A stretch of DNA of 64,000 bases, taken from NCBI GenBank assembly GCA_026826555.1, contig JAKSZT010053887.1, forward strand, positions 65,593,653 to 65,657,652, read 5' to 3'. The position numbers were made by a program, and so were the translations under genes. Shown one piece after another: positions 8,909 through 19,509 of this stretch. Position 1 is the stretch's first letter. Each line of letters begins with the position of its first letter. Below the pieces are notes generated by a model. It saw nothing but the letters and a program-made list of their open reading frames with translations. It was not told the origin of the DNA and made no database searches. Origin of the DNA: Tolypeutes matacus (taxonomy: Eukaryota; Chordata; Mammalia; Cingulata; Chlamyphoridae).

Positions 8909-9504
8909 TGTAGCAATTTGGCATTAATTATGAATTCCAAAAATAGATATTGGATTATGTTTGTAAACTTGCCTGTTTGCACATTAGCTTGTATTGGATT
9001 CAGAGGTTTCACTATTACTTGATTAAATAATGATTAAGGCTTTGATTGGACCACATCAGTAGGACACTGAGTCCCTACCCCTTGGTGGGTAGTGACTCAC
9101 AGAGAAAACTACATGGTAGAGCAGAGGAGTTAGTAGAAACTTTAATGCTGGAGGCTGGGAAGGAAGCACACAGAGGAGAAGAGAGAAGGCTCGATTATAC
9201 AGAGCAGATGCCCAGGGAAGAAAGACGAGCTGTTTGCCTGATAGACTACAACTGGCCTTGTGGAGAAAGTAGAGCAGCTGATCCTAGAGAGAAACAAGCC
9301 CCAGGAAGAGAGGAACCCAGGAAGCCTTAGCCCTCACAGACATTGGCAGCTATCTTGCTCCAACATGTGGCAATAGACAGTGAGGAAAGTAACTTACACT
9401 TTATGGCCTGGTAACTGTAAGCTTCTACCCCAAATAAATACCCTTTATAAAAGCCAAAAGATTTCTTATTTTGCATCAGCACCCTTTTGGCTGACCAATA
9501 GACA
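8909..9504 (+). repeat. 5' LTR of provirus B
   Basis: Begins TGTAGCAATTTGGCATTAAT. Near the end it carries AATAAATACCCTTTATAAAA, combining a polyadenylation-like signal and a TATA-like word. An AP-1-type TGACTCA lies at about 9094-9100, and the same site recurs in the 3' LTR (about 11214-11220). Open frames in this LTR (9046-9330 plus, 9327-9545 minus) are incidental. Confidence 0.8.
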
Positions 9505-9507
9505 ATT

Positions 9508-9523
9508 TGGTACCAGAAGTGGG
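9508..9523 (+). promoter_or_regulatory. Primer-binding-site-like sequence, provirus B
   Basis: TGGTACCAGAAGTGGG immediately after the 5' LTR, the cleanest of the four copies in the window. Its position and sequence fit a tRNA primer-binding site; the tRNA-Leu assignment is inferred by analogy with ERV-L. Confidence 0.5.
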
Positions 9524-9546
9524 ATTGTGCTTTTGCAATTATCAAA

Positions 9547-10640
9547 ATGCTGGAACAGTTTTATAAACGGGTAAGGGGTACTTTTTGGAGGAATTGTGAG
9601 ATGCTTGATAGAAAAGACCTACAGTGCTTTGAAGAGACTGTTGATAGTAATAAGGACTCTAAAGATACTTTTTATGAGGCCTTAGAAGTAAATTATGAAA
9701 CTATTATTGGTAACTGGAGGAAAGGCGTGTTTTAAAGTTGCAGGGAACTTAGCAAGATTAACTCATGGTGTTTTATGGAAGGCAGAATTTGAAAATGTTG
9801 AGCCTAGGCATTTAGCTGAAGAACTTTCCAAAGTAAACTCAGAGATTGCAGCTTGGCTCCTCCTTGCAGCTTATAGCAAAATGCTAGATGAGAGAGATAA
9901 GCTGTGGATTAAACTGTTGGGCACAAATAAAACAGAAACTGATTCTGGAAATTCTAAGCCTCTGGAAATCAAGCTCCCAGATGATAGTGCCCCATTTTAG
10001 GAATTAACTAAACTTTGAACTTATAATCAGGATTGAAGATGCAGTTATCTCAGAAAGACTTGTGGAATGTCTTACTGTCTGATGGCTTGGACCGCTGCTT
10101 CTTGCATGCTAAACTAACAAGCTTTTTGAAAGAACTGTATGAACAAAACCACTGTCAGTTTGGACTAAAAGGAATATAGAAAGGAGAGTTAGAAGGAGAA
10201 ACAGCTTTAAGAAGAAAATCATGGAAGCTGAGATCTGGCATTAAGATATCTCCTTTGGCCAGGAGAGGATCCCCACCTATGTAAACAGAGATGGTGAGTT
10301 TGCCCCAGCAATTAAAGAGGGTGGATGTTCCCACCTGATGCTCAGGGAGAGTTTTGCCACCCCAGGAGCACATTCCCCAAGGATTAGGCCAGTTTAGGTC
10401 AGCACCCCATATGTCTAAGAGGAGTGAACTGTCCTCTGTGGATTAGGGAAGTCCAGGTGGTCAACTCATTGCTCGGAGAAGGTTGAGCCTGTATGTCAAA
10501 GGTTAGGAAGGATGTTGTCTTCACTTCACTGTACTAGGGGGGGTTAATACTCTAACCCAAAGATTGGGTAAAATGTGGCAATCACCCCAATGCTCTTGGA
10601 GGGAAGGTCTAGAGCTTGGTTGACACCCAGGTGCTTGATG
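9547..10640 (+). pseudogene. Degenerate MaLR internal (gag-like) region, provirus B
   Basis: Starts at an ATG (9547) placed like those of the other copies and followed by the shared NCEMLDRKDL motif. The frame runs to a stop at 9735 and continues in another frame from about 9695 to 10000, so at least one frameshift separates the halves. The downstream part (about 10280-10620) corresponds to the 20-codon repeat region of provirus D but has several stops. It is a dead relic; function unknown. Confidence 0.65.
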
Positions 10641-11038
10641 AGGGTGGAACCAAGAAAATGGCCATTGGGCAAGCCTGTGAAAAGGGTGCATCCTCATGAG
10701 GCCCCAAGGAGAAGAAACCATCATGTTAAGAATGACTCTCAGATTTTGAAATAGAACAGAGTATACCCTCCAGGTTTACTGAACTGTAGAGGAGACTTAA
10801 CTCATGTTTCCCTCCCAATTTCTCCTTATTGTAATGCAAATGTTCATCCTTCCTCTGTCCATTTGTGTATTGAAAGCAGATAAATTGTTCCGTAAGTTTC
10901 AGACTGTCTACAGCCATAAGGTACTTTGCCCTAATACAAACTGTATGACATGATTTTGTACTTACTATTGTTAGTGAAATAAGGTTTGTTGAATATTGTA
11001 AGTTTTTTTTGGAATTCAGAGGGTGGAGTGTAGCAGTT

Positions 11039-11622
11039 TGGCATTATTTATGAATTCCAAAATTAGATATTGGATTATGTTTGTAACCTGGCCTGTTTGC
11101 ACATTAGACTGTATTGGATTCAGAAGTTGCACTTTTACTTGATTAAATAATGATTAAGGCTTTGATTGGGCCATTTCAGTAGGATGTTGAGTCCCCCACC
11201 CCTTTGGGTGGTGACTCACAGAGAATACTATATGGCAGAGCAAAAGAATTATTTGGAGTTTTAATGCTGGAGCCTGGGAAGTAAGCACACAGAGTAGCAG
11301 AGAGAAGCCTCGATTAGACACAAGAGAGGCCCATGGAAGAGAGACGAGCAATTTGCCTGATAGTCTACAGCTGGCTTTCTGGAGAAAGCAGAGCAGCTGT
11401 TCCTGGAGAGAAACAAGCTCCGGGAAGAGAGGAACCCAGGAAGCTTGAACCCTCACAGATGCCAGCAGCCATCTTGCTTCAACACGTGGCAATAGATTGG
11501 TGAGGGAAGTAATTTATGCTTTATGGGTTGGTAACTGTAACTTCTATCCCAAATAAATACCCTTTATAAAAGCCAACAGATTTCTTGTATCTTCCTCAGC
11601 ACCCCTTTGGCTGACCAAAACA
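11039..11622 (+). repeat. 3' LTR of provirus B
   Basis: Begins TGTAGCAGTTTGGCATTATT and ends GACCAAAACA. It is preceded by GGAATTCAGAGGGTGGAG, which also precedes the 3' LTR of provirus D in nearly the same form and marks the end of the internal region. The minus-strand frame 11154-11492 has no credible protein features. Confidence 0.82.
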
Positions 11623-11774
11623 CACTCCCATTTCTTCAAATTCTGTTTTGCTAATTTATGCAAGATATCTAAACTATAGAAATATCTGAGTGTGAGACTC
11701 TTATTTAGTGCCTATCCTTGAGTGTACAGATAAGAAAACTGGGTCCTAGAGATATAAATAATAATATTATGATG

Positions 11775-11960
11775 ATGATAGCTACTGCTTATATTGCTTT
11801 TACTGTATGCCAGGAACTATTTTAAAAGATTGATATATATTACCTAATTTAATCCTCAAATCAACCCTATAAAGTAATATTTTTATTACTGCCATTTTAA
11901 AAGTGAAGAAACTGAGACACAGATTCCTTAAGTGACTAGTCCAGGGACGCACACTGAGTT
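11775..11960 (-). repeat. MIR relic, minus strand
   Basis: ATTTAATCCTCAAATCAACC, CCATTTTAAAAGTGAAGAAA and CTGAGACACAG are the familiar reverse-complement core of the ancient MIR SINE. Diverged, without function evident from sequence. Confidence 0.65.
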
Positions 11961-13711
11961 TCTCATGAACTGGTACTGGGGCACAGGAATTGTGATCCTT
12001 AGGCTGTTTTTCAGTAATGTCTTAGGTGCAATCCTCAGGTCATTGATTTATACCCCAGCAGATAACTGGTATATTATGCCCAACCACTTAAGCTGGGGTG
12101 GGAAGAAGACTAAACCTAGGGCATAGGTTATTCAATAATGCAATTTTTTTAAAAAGCCTAGGTAAAAGCAAGTATGCTGCTTTTTGTTTGTCAAAAAATT
12201 TTCCCATCACTCTTTTCTGATATCACTCCCCACCCCATCCCCTTCTTACTGACAGCAGGAGTGCGCACAGACTTTTTATCATGGTACCTTTCCTCAGTCA
12301 AACCCACTGAACAGTCTGTCTATGAGCACATGACCCAGGACCTACAGTCCTTTACTGGGATTGATTGGCAGCTGCTGGCAGGAAGTAGCTCACCTCCTGC
12401 TTCCCCCTCAGTTCCTATGGAAGAATACTAGAATTTGGTATTGAAAGTCACCAGTTTCCTTCAAATTAGAAAAGATCTATCTGCAGGATGTAACCAAAGA
12501 ACTACACAGAAAAGTGAAAGACTATGGGGGAGGTGGAGGAGTAGGGGCATTCCAGATATGGAAACCACTAAATTTCCCTTTAATTTTGCTTACACTTCCT
12601 TATATAGAATTTGGTCATTTGCCATTGACAGAGTTCTTATTAATACATAGAATATCAGACAACCTGAGGGCCCTGAGAAAGCAGCTGATAGTCCTCATGT
12701 TAAGCTGCAATAAAGCTAAAAATCTAATTCCAGCAAAATACAGAAGTCTAGAAAGATCTAGTTTAGGTGATTCAGGATTGGGGCACAGATTCAGGAATTC
12801 AAAGTAGTGACCACACAAACCTCAAATTCTGAGCACAGCCGGAAGAAGATGCAGTCTACATGACATCAACCCATATTTCCCTATGGTTTAAGGTCACAGA
12901 TAGTACTGCCGTAACGTAGTCAATCCTGGGAAGTAAGAGGTGAAAGCTCATAGATTCTTAAAATCTGATAGACAAGAGGCTGTTCTCACATTCACTTAGC
13001 AATACAATGGTGAATCAAACTCAGTAGAATGTTGGAAGAATCTGGAATGGCACTATTACTACCATTTGATTAACTGTAAAGAAGAGGTAGCACTAGGTAG
13101 AAACACCTGTACATATCTTGGGGCCTAGATAAAAATAGGGTAACATCATGGTGTATATTAACATATATTACTGATTATATGTTATTTAAAAGATAAAAGC
13201 AAAAGGAACCATCTTTGTCCTCAAGCCTGATTTTTTTAAAAAAAATTATCAAGAGAATTATGGAGGCAAAATGAAAATAAACATTAAATGCCCCTGAAAT
13301 ACTTTGATTGTGGATAGAGCATAAAAAGATCCCAGATCCATTGACTGCAAACTGTAAGTGCTTCCAAACATACCTCTCTTCATCTGTTTTAACCTTACCC
13401 ACATGTAGGTCTCCTACAAGCCTGGCTTTGCCTCTGTGCTGTCTTTTCTTCTTCAGTCCTTTTGGATTTGGTAGCCAGTGTTTATTTTGGTTATCTACCT
13501 AATTGGTAGCAAATGGCCACTCTTTGCATGGCCTTTCTGTTGGGTTGGGTTACCCTGCAGTTTATGGGGAGAACTAGATTGAACATGTATGGATGTAGAC
13601 TTACAAAAATTCCAAGCCTAATACAAAAATCAGAAATGAAACTTAAAGTTAACAAATAACACAATTTTCCTTCTTTCAAATACTAGCTAGGGAATCAGAA
13701 GGAAAAAAATC

Positions 13712-13833
13712 AAAAGCACATACATGATTTATATATCATTTTACAAATATTGGTATGTATTGTAAAAATTTTGATTTTTACCCACAATAAAAAATAAATA
13801 AATTTTTTTTTTTAAAAAAAGCACATACATGAT
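13712..13833 (+). mobile_element. Very short A-tailed retro-insertion with 17-bp target duplication
   Basis: AAAAGCACATACATGAT at 13712-13728 is repeated without mismatch at 13817-13833. The 88 bases between contain an AATAAA-rich end and lead into a run of seven A just before the right copy. This is what a severely 5'-truncated L1 or mRNA copy inserted by the L1 machinery would look like. I cannot tell which transcript was the source. Confidence 0.65.
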
Positions 13834-14349
13834 ACTGTGCAGTAAAAGCAGCCATGGTGGTAATTCATGCTGTTTGTTTCAAAACAAACAAAGTGATGAG
13901 AAGTTCTAGCTGAGCACCATTCATTTAAATTTAGAATTTTTAAGAATTAATAAGAGACCTGAATGTACTCTAGTCAATGGCACAAAAGGCTACTGCTGAT
14001 ATTTTGAATTGTGTCACTCTGAGTCCCTCTTGGAGGTGATGGGGCCAAACAAGATGTCTATAAACTTTTGTTTGTTTGTTTGGTCACTTGCTTTATGATG
14101 TTTATTTTTTCAATATTGAATAAATAAAACTACAGTAAATTTATCAATTAAATCAGACTGTCATTTCTTTTAAATTGGCAAAATTATTTAGTCTCAAATA
14201 CAGTTCTCACCTAGATTTTCAGAGCATTCAATATTTTGTTCCTCTATCACAACCCAGCATACACACAAATATCTTTTGCTAAACATGTTTCCATGACATT
14301 TCTCTAGATTGTAACAAATTACTATGGAAAACTCTCCCTGAAGTTGCCC

Positions 14350-14500
14350 TCCAGATAGACACATTCATTTATCCACTCCACAAATAGTTATTGAGCATGT
14401 ACTATGTGACAAGCACTTAGCATGTACTAAGTTCTGTGGGTACAACAGTGAACTAAACATAGTACCTGCCCTCTGGTAGCTTATATTCTATAAGGGCAGG
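14350..14500 (-). repeat. L2-like relic, minus strand
   Basis: TTATTGAGCATGTACTATGT, GTGGGTACAACAGTGAACTA and CCTGCCCTCTGGTAGCTTAT reproduce in order the reverse complement of the ancient LINE2-type 3' end. Five other fragments of this kind in the window lie in the same orientation. Confidence 0.6.
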
Positions 14501-14580
14501 AAGATGATAAACTTTTAATAGAAGAAAGAGTGTATCTGTCAGCTGTATCCACCGTTTTAGGCATTGGTGCCTTTGATCAT

Positions 14581-14756
14581 TATATTAGTCAGTCAAAGGG
14601 ATGCTGAGGCCAAGTACCAGAAATCTGTTGGTTTTTATAAAGGGTATTTATTTGGGGTAAAAGTTTACAGTTACAAGGCCCTAAAAAGTTCAACTCAAGG
14701 TACCATAAGAGGTACTTCCTCAACCAAAGTCTGTTGCCATTTGTCAAACTGCCACA
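14581..14756 (-). repeat. 3' LTR of provirus C with large internal deletion
   Basis: The left end TATATTAGTCAGTCAAAGGG and the right end CAAACTGCCACA match the two termini of the LTR at 16320-16934, but only 176 bp remain. The join lies near GTTGCCATTTGT/CAAACTG at about 14744. Deletion after insertion is the simplest explanation because the target duplication is intact. Confidence 0.8.
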
Positions 14757-15189
14757 CTCCACCCTCTGAATTCCAAAAAAGAAATTAAAATATTCAAAAA
14801 ATGTTAAATCAGTTACAATACTAAGTACAAAGTCATATCACAATCAGTTTAAAGAAATACAGTATGCCTTGGGGCAAAGTCCCATCTGCCTGTAGACCTC
14901 TGAAATTTTCAAAACAATTTATCTGCTTCCAATATATAGAAGCATAGACAAAGGATAAAAATTTGCATTACCATAAGAATTTTGGAGGGAAATGTGAGTC
15001 ATCGGTCCTCTACAGTTCCGAAAACCTGTGGGACATACTGCATTAGATTTCAAAGTCTGAGGCTCATTCTTAAGATGATGGTACCTTCTCCTTGGGGTCT
15101 TATGGGGCCCCACCCTTTCCACAGGCTTGCCCAATGGCCATTTTCTTGGTTCCACCCTCATCAAGCATCTGGGTGGTGACTGAGCTCCA

Positions 15190-16274
15190 GACCTCACCCT
15201 CAAAAAACGTTGGGATCATGGCCACATTTTACCCAATCTTCGGGGTGGTGTCTCAACCCCCTTAGTACAATGAGGTCGAGGCAACATTCTCCCTAATCTC
15301 TGGCCTACAGGCCCAAACCTCTCAGAGCAATGAGTTTGTGACCTGGCCTTCCCTAATCTATGGGGGAAAAGTCCACCCCTCTCAGACCAATGAGGTGTTG
15401 ACCTTACTCTCCCCAACCCGTGGGGAATGCTCTCTACCCTCTCTGTAGCATGGGGTGGCAAAACTCTCCCTGAACAGCAGGCTGGGGCATCCACCCTCTT
15501 CAATTGCCAAGGCAAAGTCATCTCTCTGCACACATGGATGGAGTCCTTCTCTTGGTCCAAGAAGATATCTTAATTCCAGACCTCAGCTTCCATGGTTTTC
15601 CACTTAAAGCCATTTTCCCTTTCATCTCTCCCCTACATGTCCCTTTTAGTCCAGGCTGACAGTGGTTTTGTTCATCCAGCTTTATCAAAAAGCTTGTTGG
15701 TTTAGCATGCAGGAAGCAGGGGTCCAAGCCATTAGACAGGAAAACTTTCCACAAGTCTTTCCTAGATAACTGCATTTTCAATTCTGACTTACAAGTTCCA
15801 AGTTTAGTTAATTCCTCAAGTGGGACACTATTGTCTGGGGACTTGATTTTCAGAGGCTTGGAATTTCTGGAATCAGTTTCTTTTTCTTTTGTGCCCAACA
15901 ATTCAGTTATCAGCTTACTCTTTCCTCTGACATTTTGCTATAAGCTGCAAGGAGAAGCCAGGCTGTATTTTCTACATTTAGTTTGGAAATCTCCTTGACT
16001 AAATGTCTAATCTCATAGTTTTCAAATTCTGCCTTCCATACAACATCAGTAGTCAATCTTGCTACATTTTCTGCAACTTTAAAACACGGATCGCCTTTCC
16101 TCTAGTTTCCAGTAATAGTTTCATCATTTACTTCTAAGTCCTCATCAAAATTCTCTTTAGTGTCTATATTCTTACCAACAGTCTCTTCATAGTAATCCAG
16201 ACCTTTTCTATGAAGCATCTCACAATTCCTCCAAAAAAAATACCCCTTACCCATTTATTAAACCATTCCAGCAT
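15190..16274 (-). pseudogene. Degenerate MaLR internal (gag-like) region, provirus C
   Basis: On the minus strand an ATG at 16274 stands where the gag-like frame starts in the other copies. The first part (16274-15902) is interrupted. The next part (15901-15518) stays open and has the LSRKDLWKV and FLHAKPTSF motifs also seen in provirus D. A third open stretch (15560-15216) carries the 20-codon repeat, with words like ERGGLFPHRLGKAR. Frameshifts separate the parts. No enzymatic motif is visible. Confidence 0.65.
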
Positions 16275-16319
16275 TTTGGTAATTGCAAAAGCATTACTCA
16301 ACATCTTGGTACCAAAATC

Positions 16320-16934
16320 TGTATTAGCCAAAGGGGTGCTGATGCAAAATATCAGAAATCTGTTGGCTTTTATAAAGGGTATTTATTTGGGGTAAAAGCT
16401 TAGAGTTACAAGGCCCTAAAAAGTCCAACACAAGGTACCATAAAAGGTACATTCTCACCCAAAGTCTGTTGCCACTTGTTGAAGCACGATGGCAGGCGAT
16501 GTCTGTCAGGGTTCAGCCTTCCTCTTTCCTCTTAAGGCTCCATGGTCCCAGCTTTTTATGATCTCAGCTGTAGGCTGGAGGACTCATTTCTTTCTGGGCT
16601 CAGCTGCTCTGCTCTCTTCACAAAGTCAGCTGTAAACTGACTCATCTCTCTTCCCAGAGCCACAGGATCCTTTTCTGTGTCTATGGAGCTCCCTTCTTTT
16701 GTGTGTCTTCTTCTGCATAAGTTTGTTTTATTGGACCACCTAGGGGGCAGGGACTCAACCCTGCACACCCTAATGATGTGGTCGAATCAAAGCCCTAATC
16801 TTGATTTAATCAAGTAAACATAAAGCCTTTGGATTTAAATCAACCAAAGGGTATCATGACCAGAGAAAGAGACAAGTTTACAAACATAATCAATATCTCT
16901 TTTTGGAATTCATAAATAATATCAAACTGTCACA
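16320..16934 (-). repeat. 5' LTR of provirus C
   Basis: Full-length LTR in reverse, with plus-strand ends TGTATTAGCCAAAGGGGTGC and ATATCAAACTGTCACA. It contains a CTCF-like word CACCTAGGGGGCAG at 16737-16750, reported as a finding. Open frames in it are incidental. Confidence 0.8.
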
Positions 16935-16939
16935 ATCAT

Positions 16940-19509
16940 CAATTTACTTTAGCTTTGCCCTTGTCTCTCTAGAATGTTAAGTACTCTCAAGGGATTAAAT
17001 TCTATTCCCTTGGGGTACTATACACAAGTAGGCTGATTTGATATAATAATCAAATGAGATTTATTTTACCAGAAGATATGAACACAATTACTCAATTCTA
17101 CACATGAATAGGAAGGGGAAAATGTGGTCCAGCCAAAAAGTATCAGTGTTTTATAATAGGGAGATAAAAACTATGATAGGGCAAACCAGTATAAATCATA
17201 CAAATATCTGCCCAATTCTTAAAAGAAAGTACTAGACTAAAACCCTCCTTTGAAACACTAATATTTTATGAAGTAGAGCAATATAACCCTATTTGTAGTT
17301 CCATCTATTTTTACTCCCTATAAACAAACATAACTATGGATTAAGGCAGTGGTATTGAGTCTTCCAGAAGAGTTTTACAAGTAAAAGAAATAATAAGCCA
17401 CAAAAAAGTGGGAGAAAAAAATGAGTCTTTTCTTTCAATCCTAATATTTTTCTAATTTATTTCCAAATCTAGGAGGGAGAAAAGGATGAGGTTATAGTTA
17501 ATTAACTGTATATAGAGCTCAGCAGGAAGCTAGATAATTTAATGTTAATTCACTCCCTGTTTTAACTTAGCACTATGTATAATGGAGGGTCTATAAAATA
17601 ATACAAATTTTTGTAATAGTGTGATCATAAATATACAAATAACATAAATAGAAATAAATGAAAAGCTTTATAGCATCAATGCTGTTTAATTTATGCAAAA
17701 TTCAGACCAAATATTAAATAAGATCCTTTTTTATAATTATGACTACAATTATTTTACTAGAAAATAAACAGAAATTGAGGCTATGTGGAAGTATTAATTC
17801 TTGATTTCTCCTTGAAAATCTTCTAGGAGTTTCTAAATAATATTTTTTATACTCTGAAAATGTACAAAATCTCTTTTAGAGCTACTTGTAAGGGGAAGTT
17901 TTAAGGAACCAGGATACAACTTTTAAAATTTAACCTCCCAATTATGCAAATATTTATGGAATTTGGCTGGAATATTTTTATCCTTCCTGATTTGTCAGTT
18001 GTTCTTATACACTAATAAGTTTTATTTTATGTTTTTTACAAAGAGTTTCAAAATCCACTGAAAATTTTCTTTTGGATGTTTTTTGGATAACTTTAAAACA
18101 ATTTAGAAAATCCTGAATGCTATGGTTTATTTTTTTAGTTTAAAAATATATACATTTTTTATAGATAACAAGCTTATATTGTTTTCAATAAATCTCATGG
18201 TGATAGAAAATTTTCCAAACATCCGTATTCAAAATGCTCTGTGTATAATATAAGTTCCTTCTGAAAGCAGTTACTTTTGTACCCACTGTCAAAACCTCAC
18301 TTTTACTTTGAATGGAGTGATTGCATTTATATTTTGGAAAATAGTTTCTAGGTATACAACAGAAAACACTTATAATAGAAAATGTCAGCAAAATTAAAAT
18401 CTTTCATTTATAATTAATAGTTCATCTTTAAAATTAAAAAAAAAAAACAACAACTCTTTTATTGCTTTTCTGTACATTACTAGCAAAGCAAACATCTATG
18501 TGGTCAAATGACTATCATGGCCTTGATCCATCTCATAATTACGTATTGCAATTATTTTACTACCTAGGATGACAAAATGCATAAATCTATTTAATTGGAT
18601 AAAATTGAAAAAAGAAGAACACCTTTTTATTATGGAATGCTCACTCTTCCCTCTGGCTACCTTGCTTAATATCTAAGGCTGTATGCTTTACCAGATGAAA
18701 AATGGTTCAAGGAGGGCCACTATCAATTCTTATACTAAATATCAGTAAATATGCATCTTGTTTATTTATATAAAATTAAAATAGAAATACTAAGCCATAA
18801 TTTTTCAATCCCAACGAATTTTCTTATTTCGGAGACCACTGAGTTAGAGAAAAAGATCTGGACCCAAAGAAAAAAAGAGATACTAGAGAAAATAGATGTT
18901 TCAAGAAAATAAGAGCTGAGCAGAGAGAAAGAGAGAGGAAAGGTAAATCCTGAATATAGGTGACATTCTCTTAGTGCGAGGTTCAATGAACATTCAACTC
19001 CAGAATGAAATATTGGTTCCATAAATATTGGAAATGAGGTCAAAATTAAAGGGGAAAGCAAGAAATCACAGTTGAGGGGGGTGAAAATGGTGATCACTTT
19101 GCTTAGATTTGATAAGGTTGGGTAAGCACTATTGCATACACAGAATCCAACACTCAATTTCATTTTCTCCAGCTAAAATTCTCATAAACTAATAATGGTA
19201 ACTTTAACTCAGTCAAGATAAGCAAATAGAACTTAAACTTTTCTGTACGAAATGAAACAACCTCACTTCTGAAATTAACTTTAGAATTCTTGGATAGGGA
19301 TGACAAGTTACTGGAGCGATGCAAAATAGTTAAGTTTCAAGTAGATTGATTTGGTGAGAAAGTGATATATTAGAAAGGTGCAACCATCAATCCACAAACC
19401 AATGCATTCTTTTCTCAGCAAACTGCATGTCCTCTCTTAAATCCATAAAAGGAGAGGGGTTGTCTGGCTGTCATTTTTGTGCAGAAGTATTTTTAATTTA
19501 CTGGTCACT
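16940..19509. other. Unassigned AT-rich DNA
   Basis: About 2.6 kb with no confident repeat, RNA gene or exon. An A-run at about 18436-18447 and many poly-T stretches are present. Minus-strand frames at 18185-18391 and 18762-19163 (133 codons) have no motif I recognise and compositions expected from AT-rich non-coding DNA. Confidence 0.5.

Larger units (their letters stand above)
8909..11622 (+). mobile_element. MaLR-type provirus B, complete ends
   Basis: LTR 8909 to about 9504, internal part about 9505-11038, LTR 11039-11622. CACTC at 8904-8908 is repeated exactly at 11623-11627, the 5-bp target duplication expected of an ERV/MaLR insertion. The two LTRs are clearly alignable along their length but carry many differences, so the insertion is not recent. 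The internal part has a frameshifted gag-like frame and no pol or env that I can recognise. Confidence 0.88.
11623..14580. other. Region between proviruses B and C: mostly unassigned
   Basis: Contains a MIR relic (about 11775-11960), a tiny retro-insertion (13729-13816) and an L2 relic (about 14350-14500), listed separately. The remainder, including 12010-13700, is unassigned. A plus-strand frame at 12174-12431 shows no recognisable domain, and the words around 12300-12420 look like an old unassigned transposon. I see no gene. Confidence 0.45.
14581..16934 (-). mobile_element. MaLR-type provirus C, inverted, one LTR mostly deleted
   Basis: On the plus strand: a shortened LTR (14581-14756), the internal region in reverse (14757-16319), then a full LTR in reverse (16320-16934). 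ATCAT at 14576-14580 is repeated exactly at 16935-16939, a 5-bp target duplication. The left LTR (the 3' LTR of the element) lacks roughly 440 bp of its middle, but both of its ends remain. The primer-binding-like sequence is visible in reverse near 16306-16318 (CTTGGTACCAAAA). Confidence 0.87.

Noticed and set aside
18762..19163. 133-codon minus-strand frame
   Set aside because: Hydrophobic, Leu/Phe/Ser-rich composition expected of AT-rich antisense DNA. No motif, no splice context.
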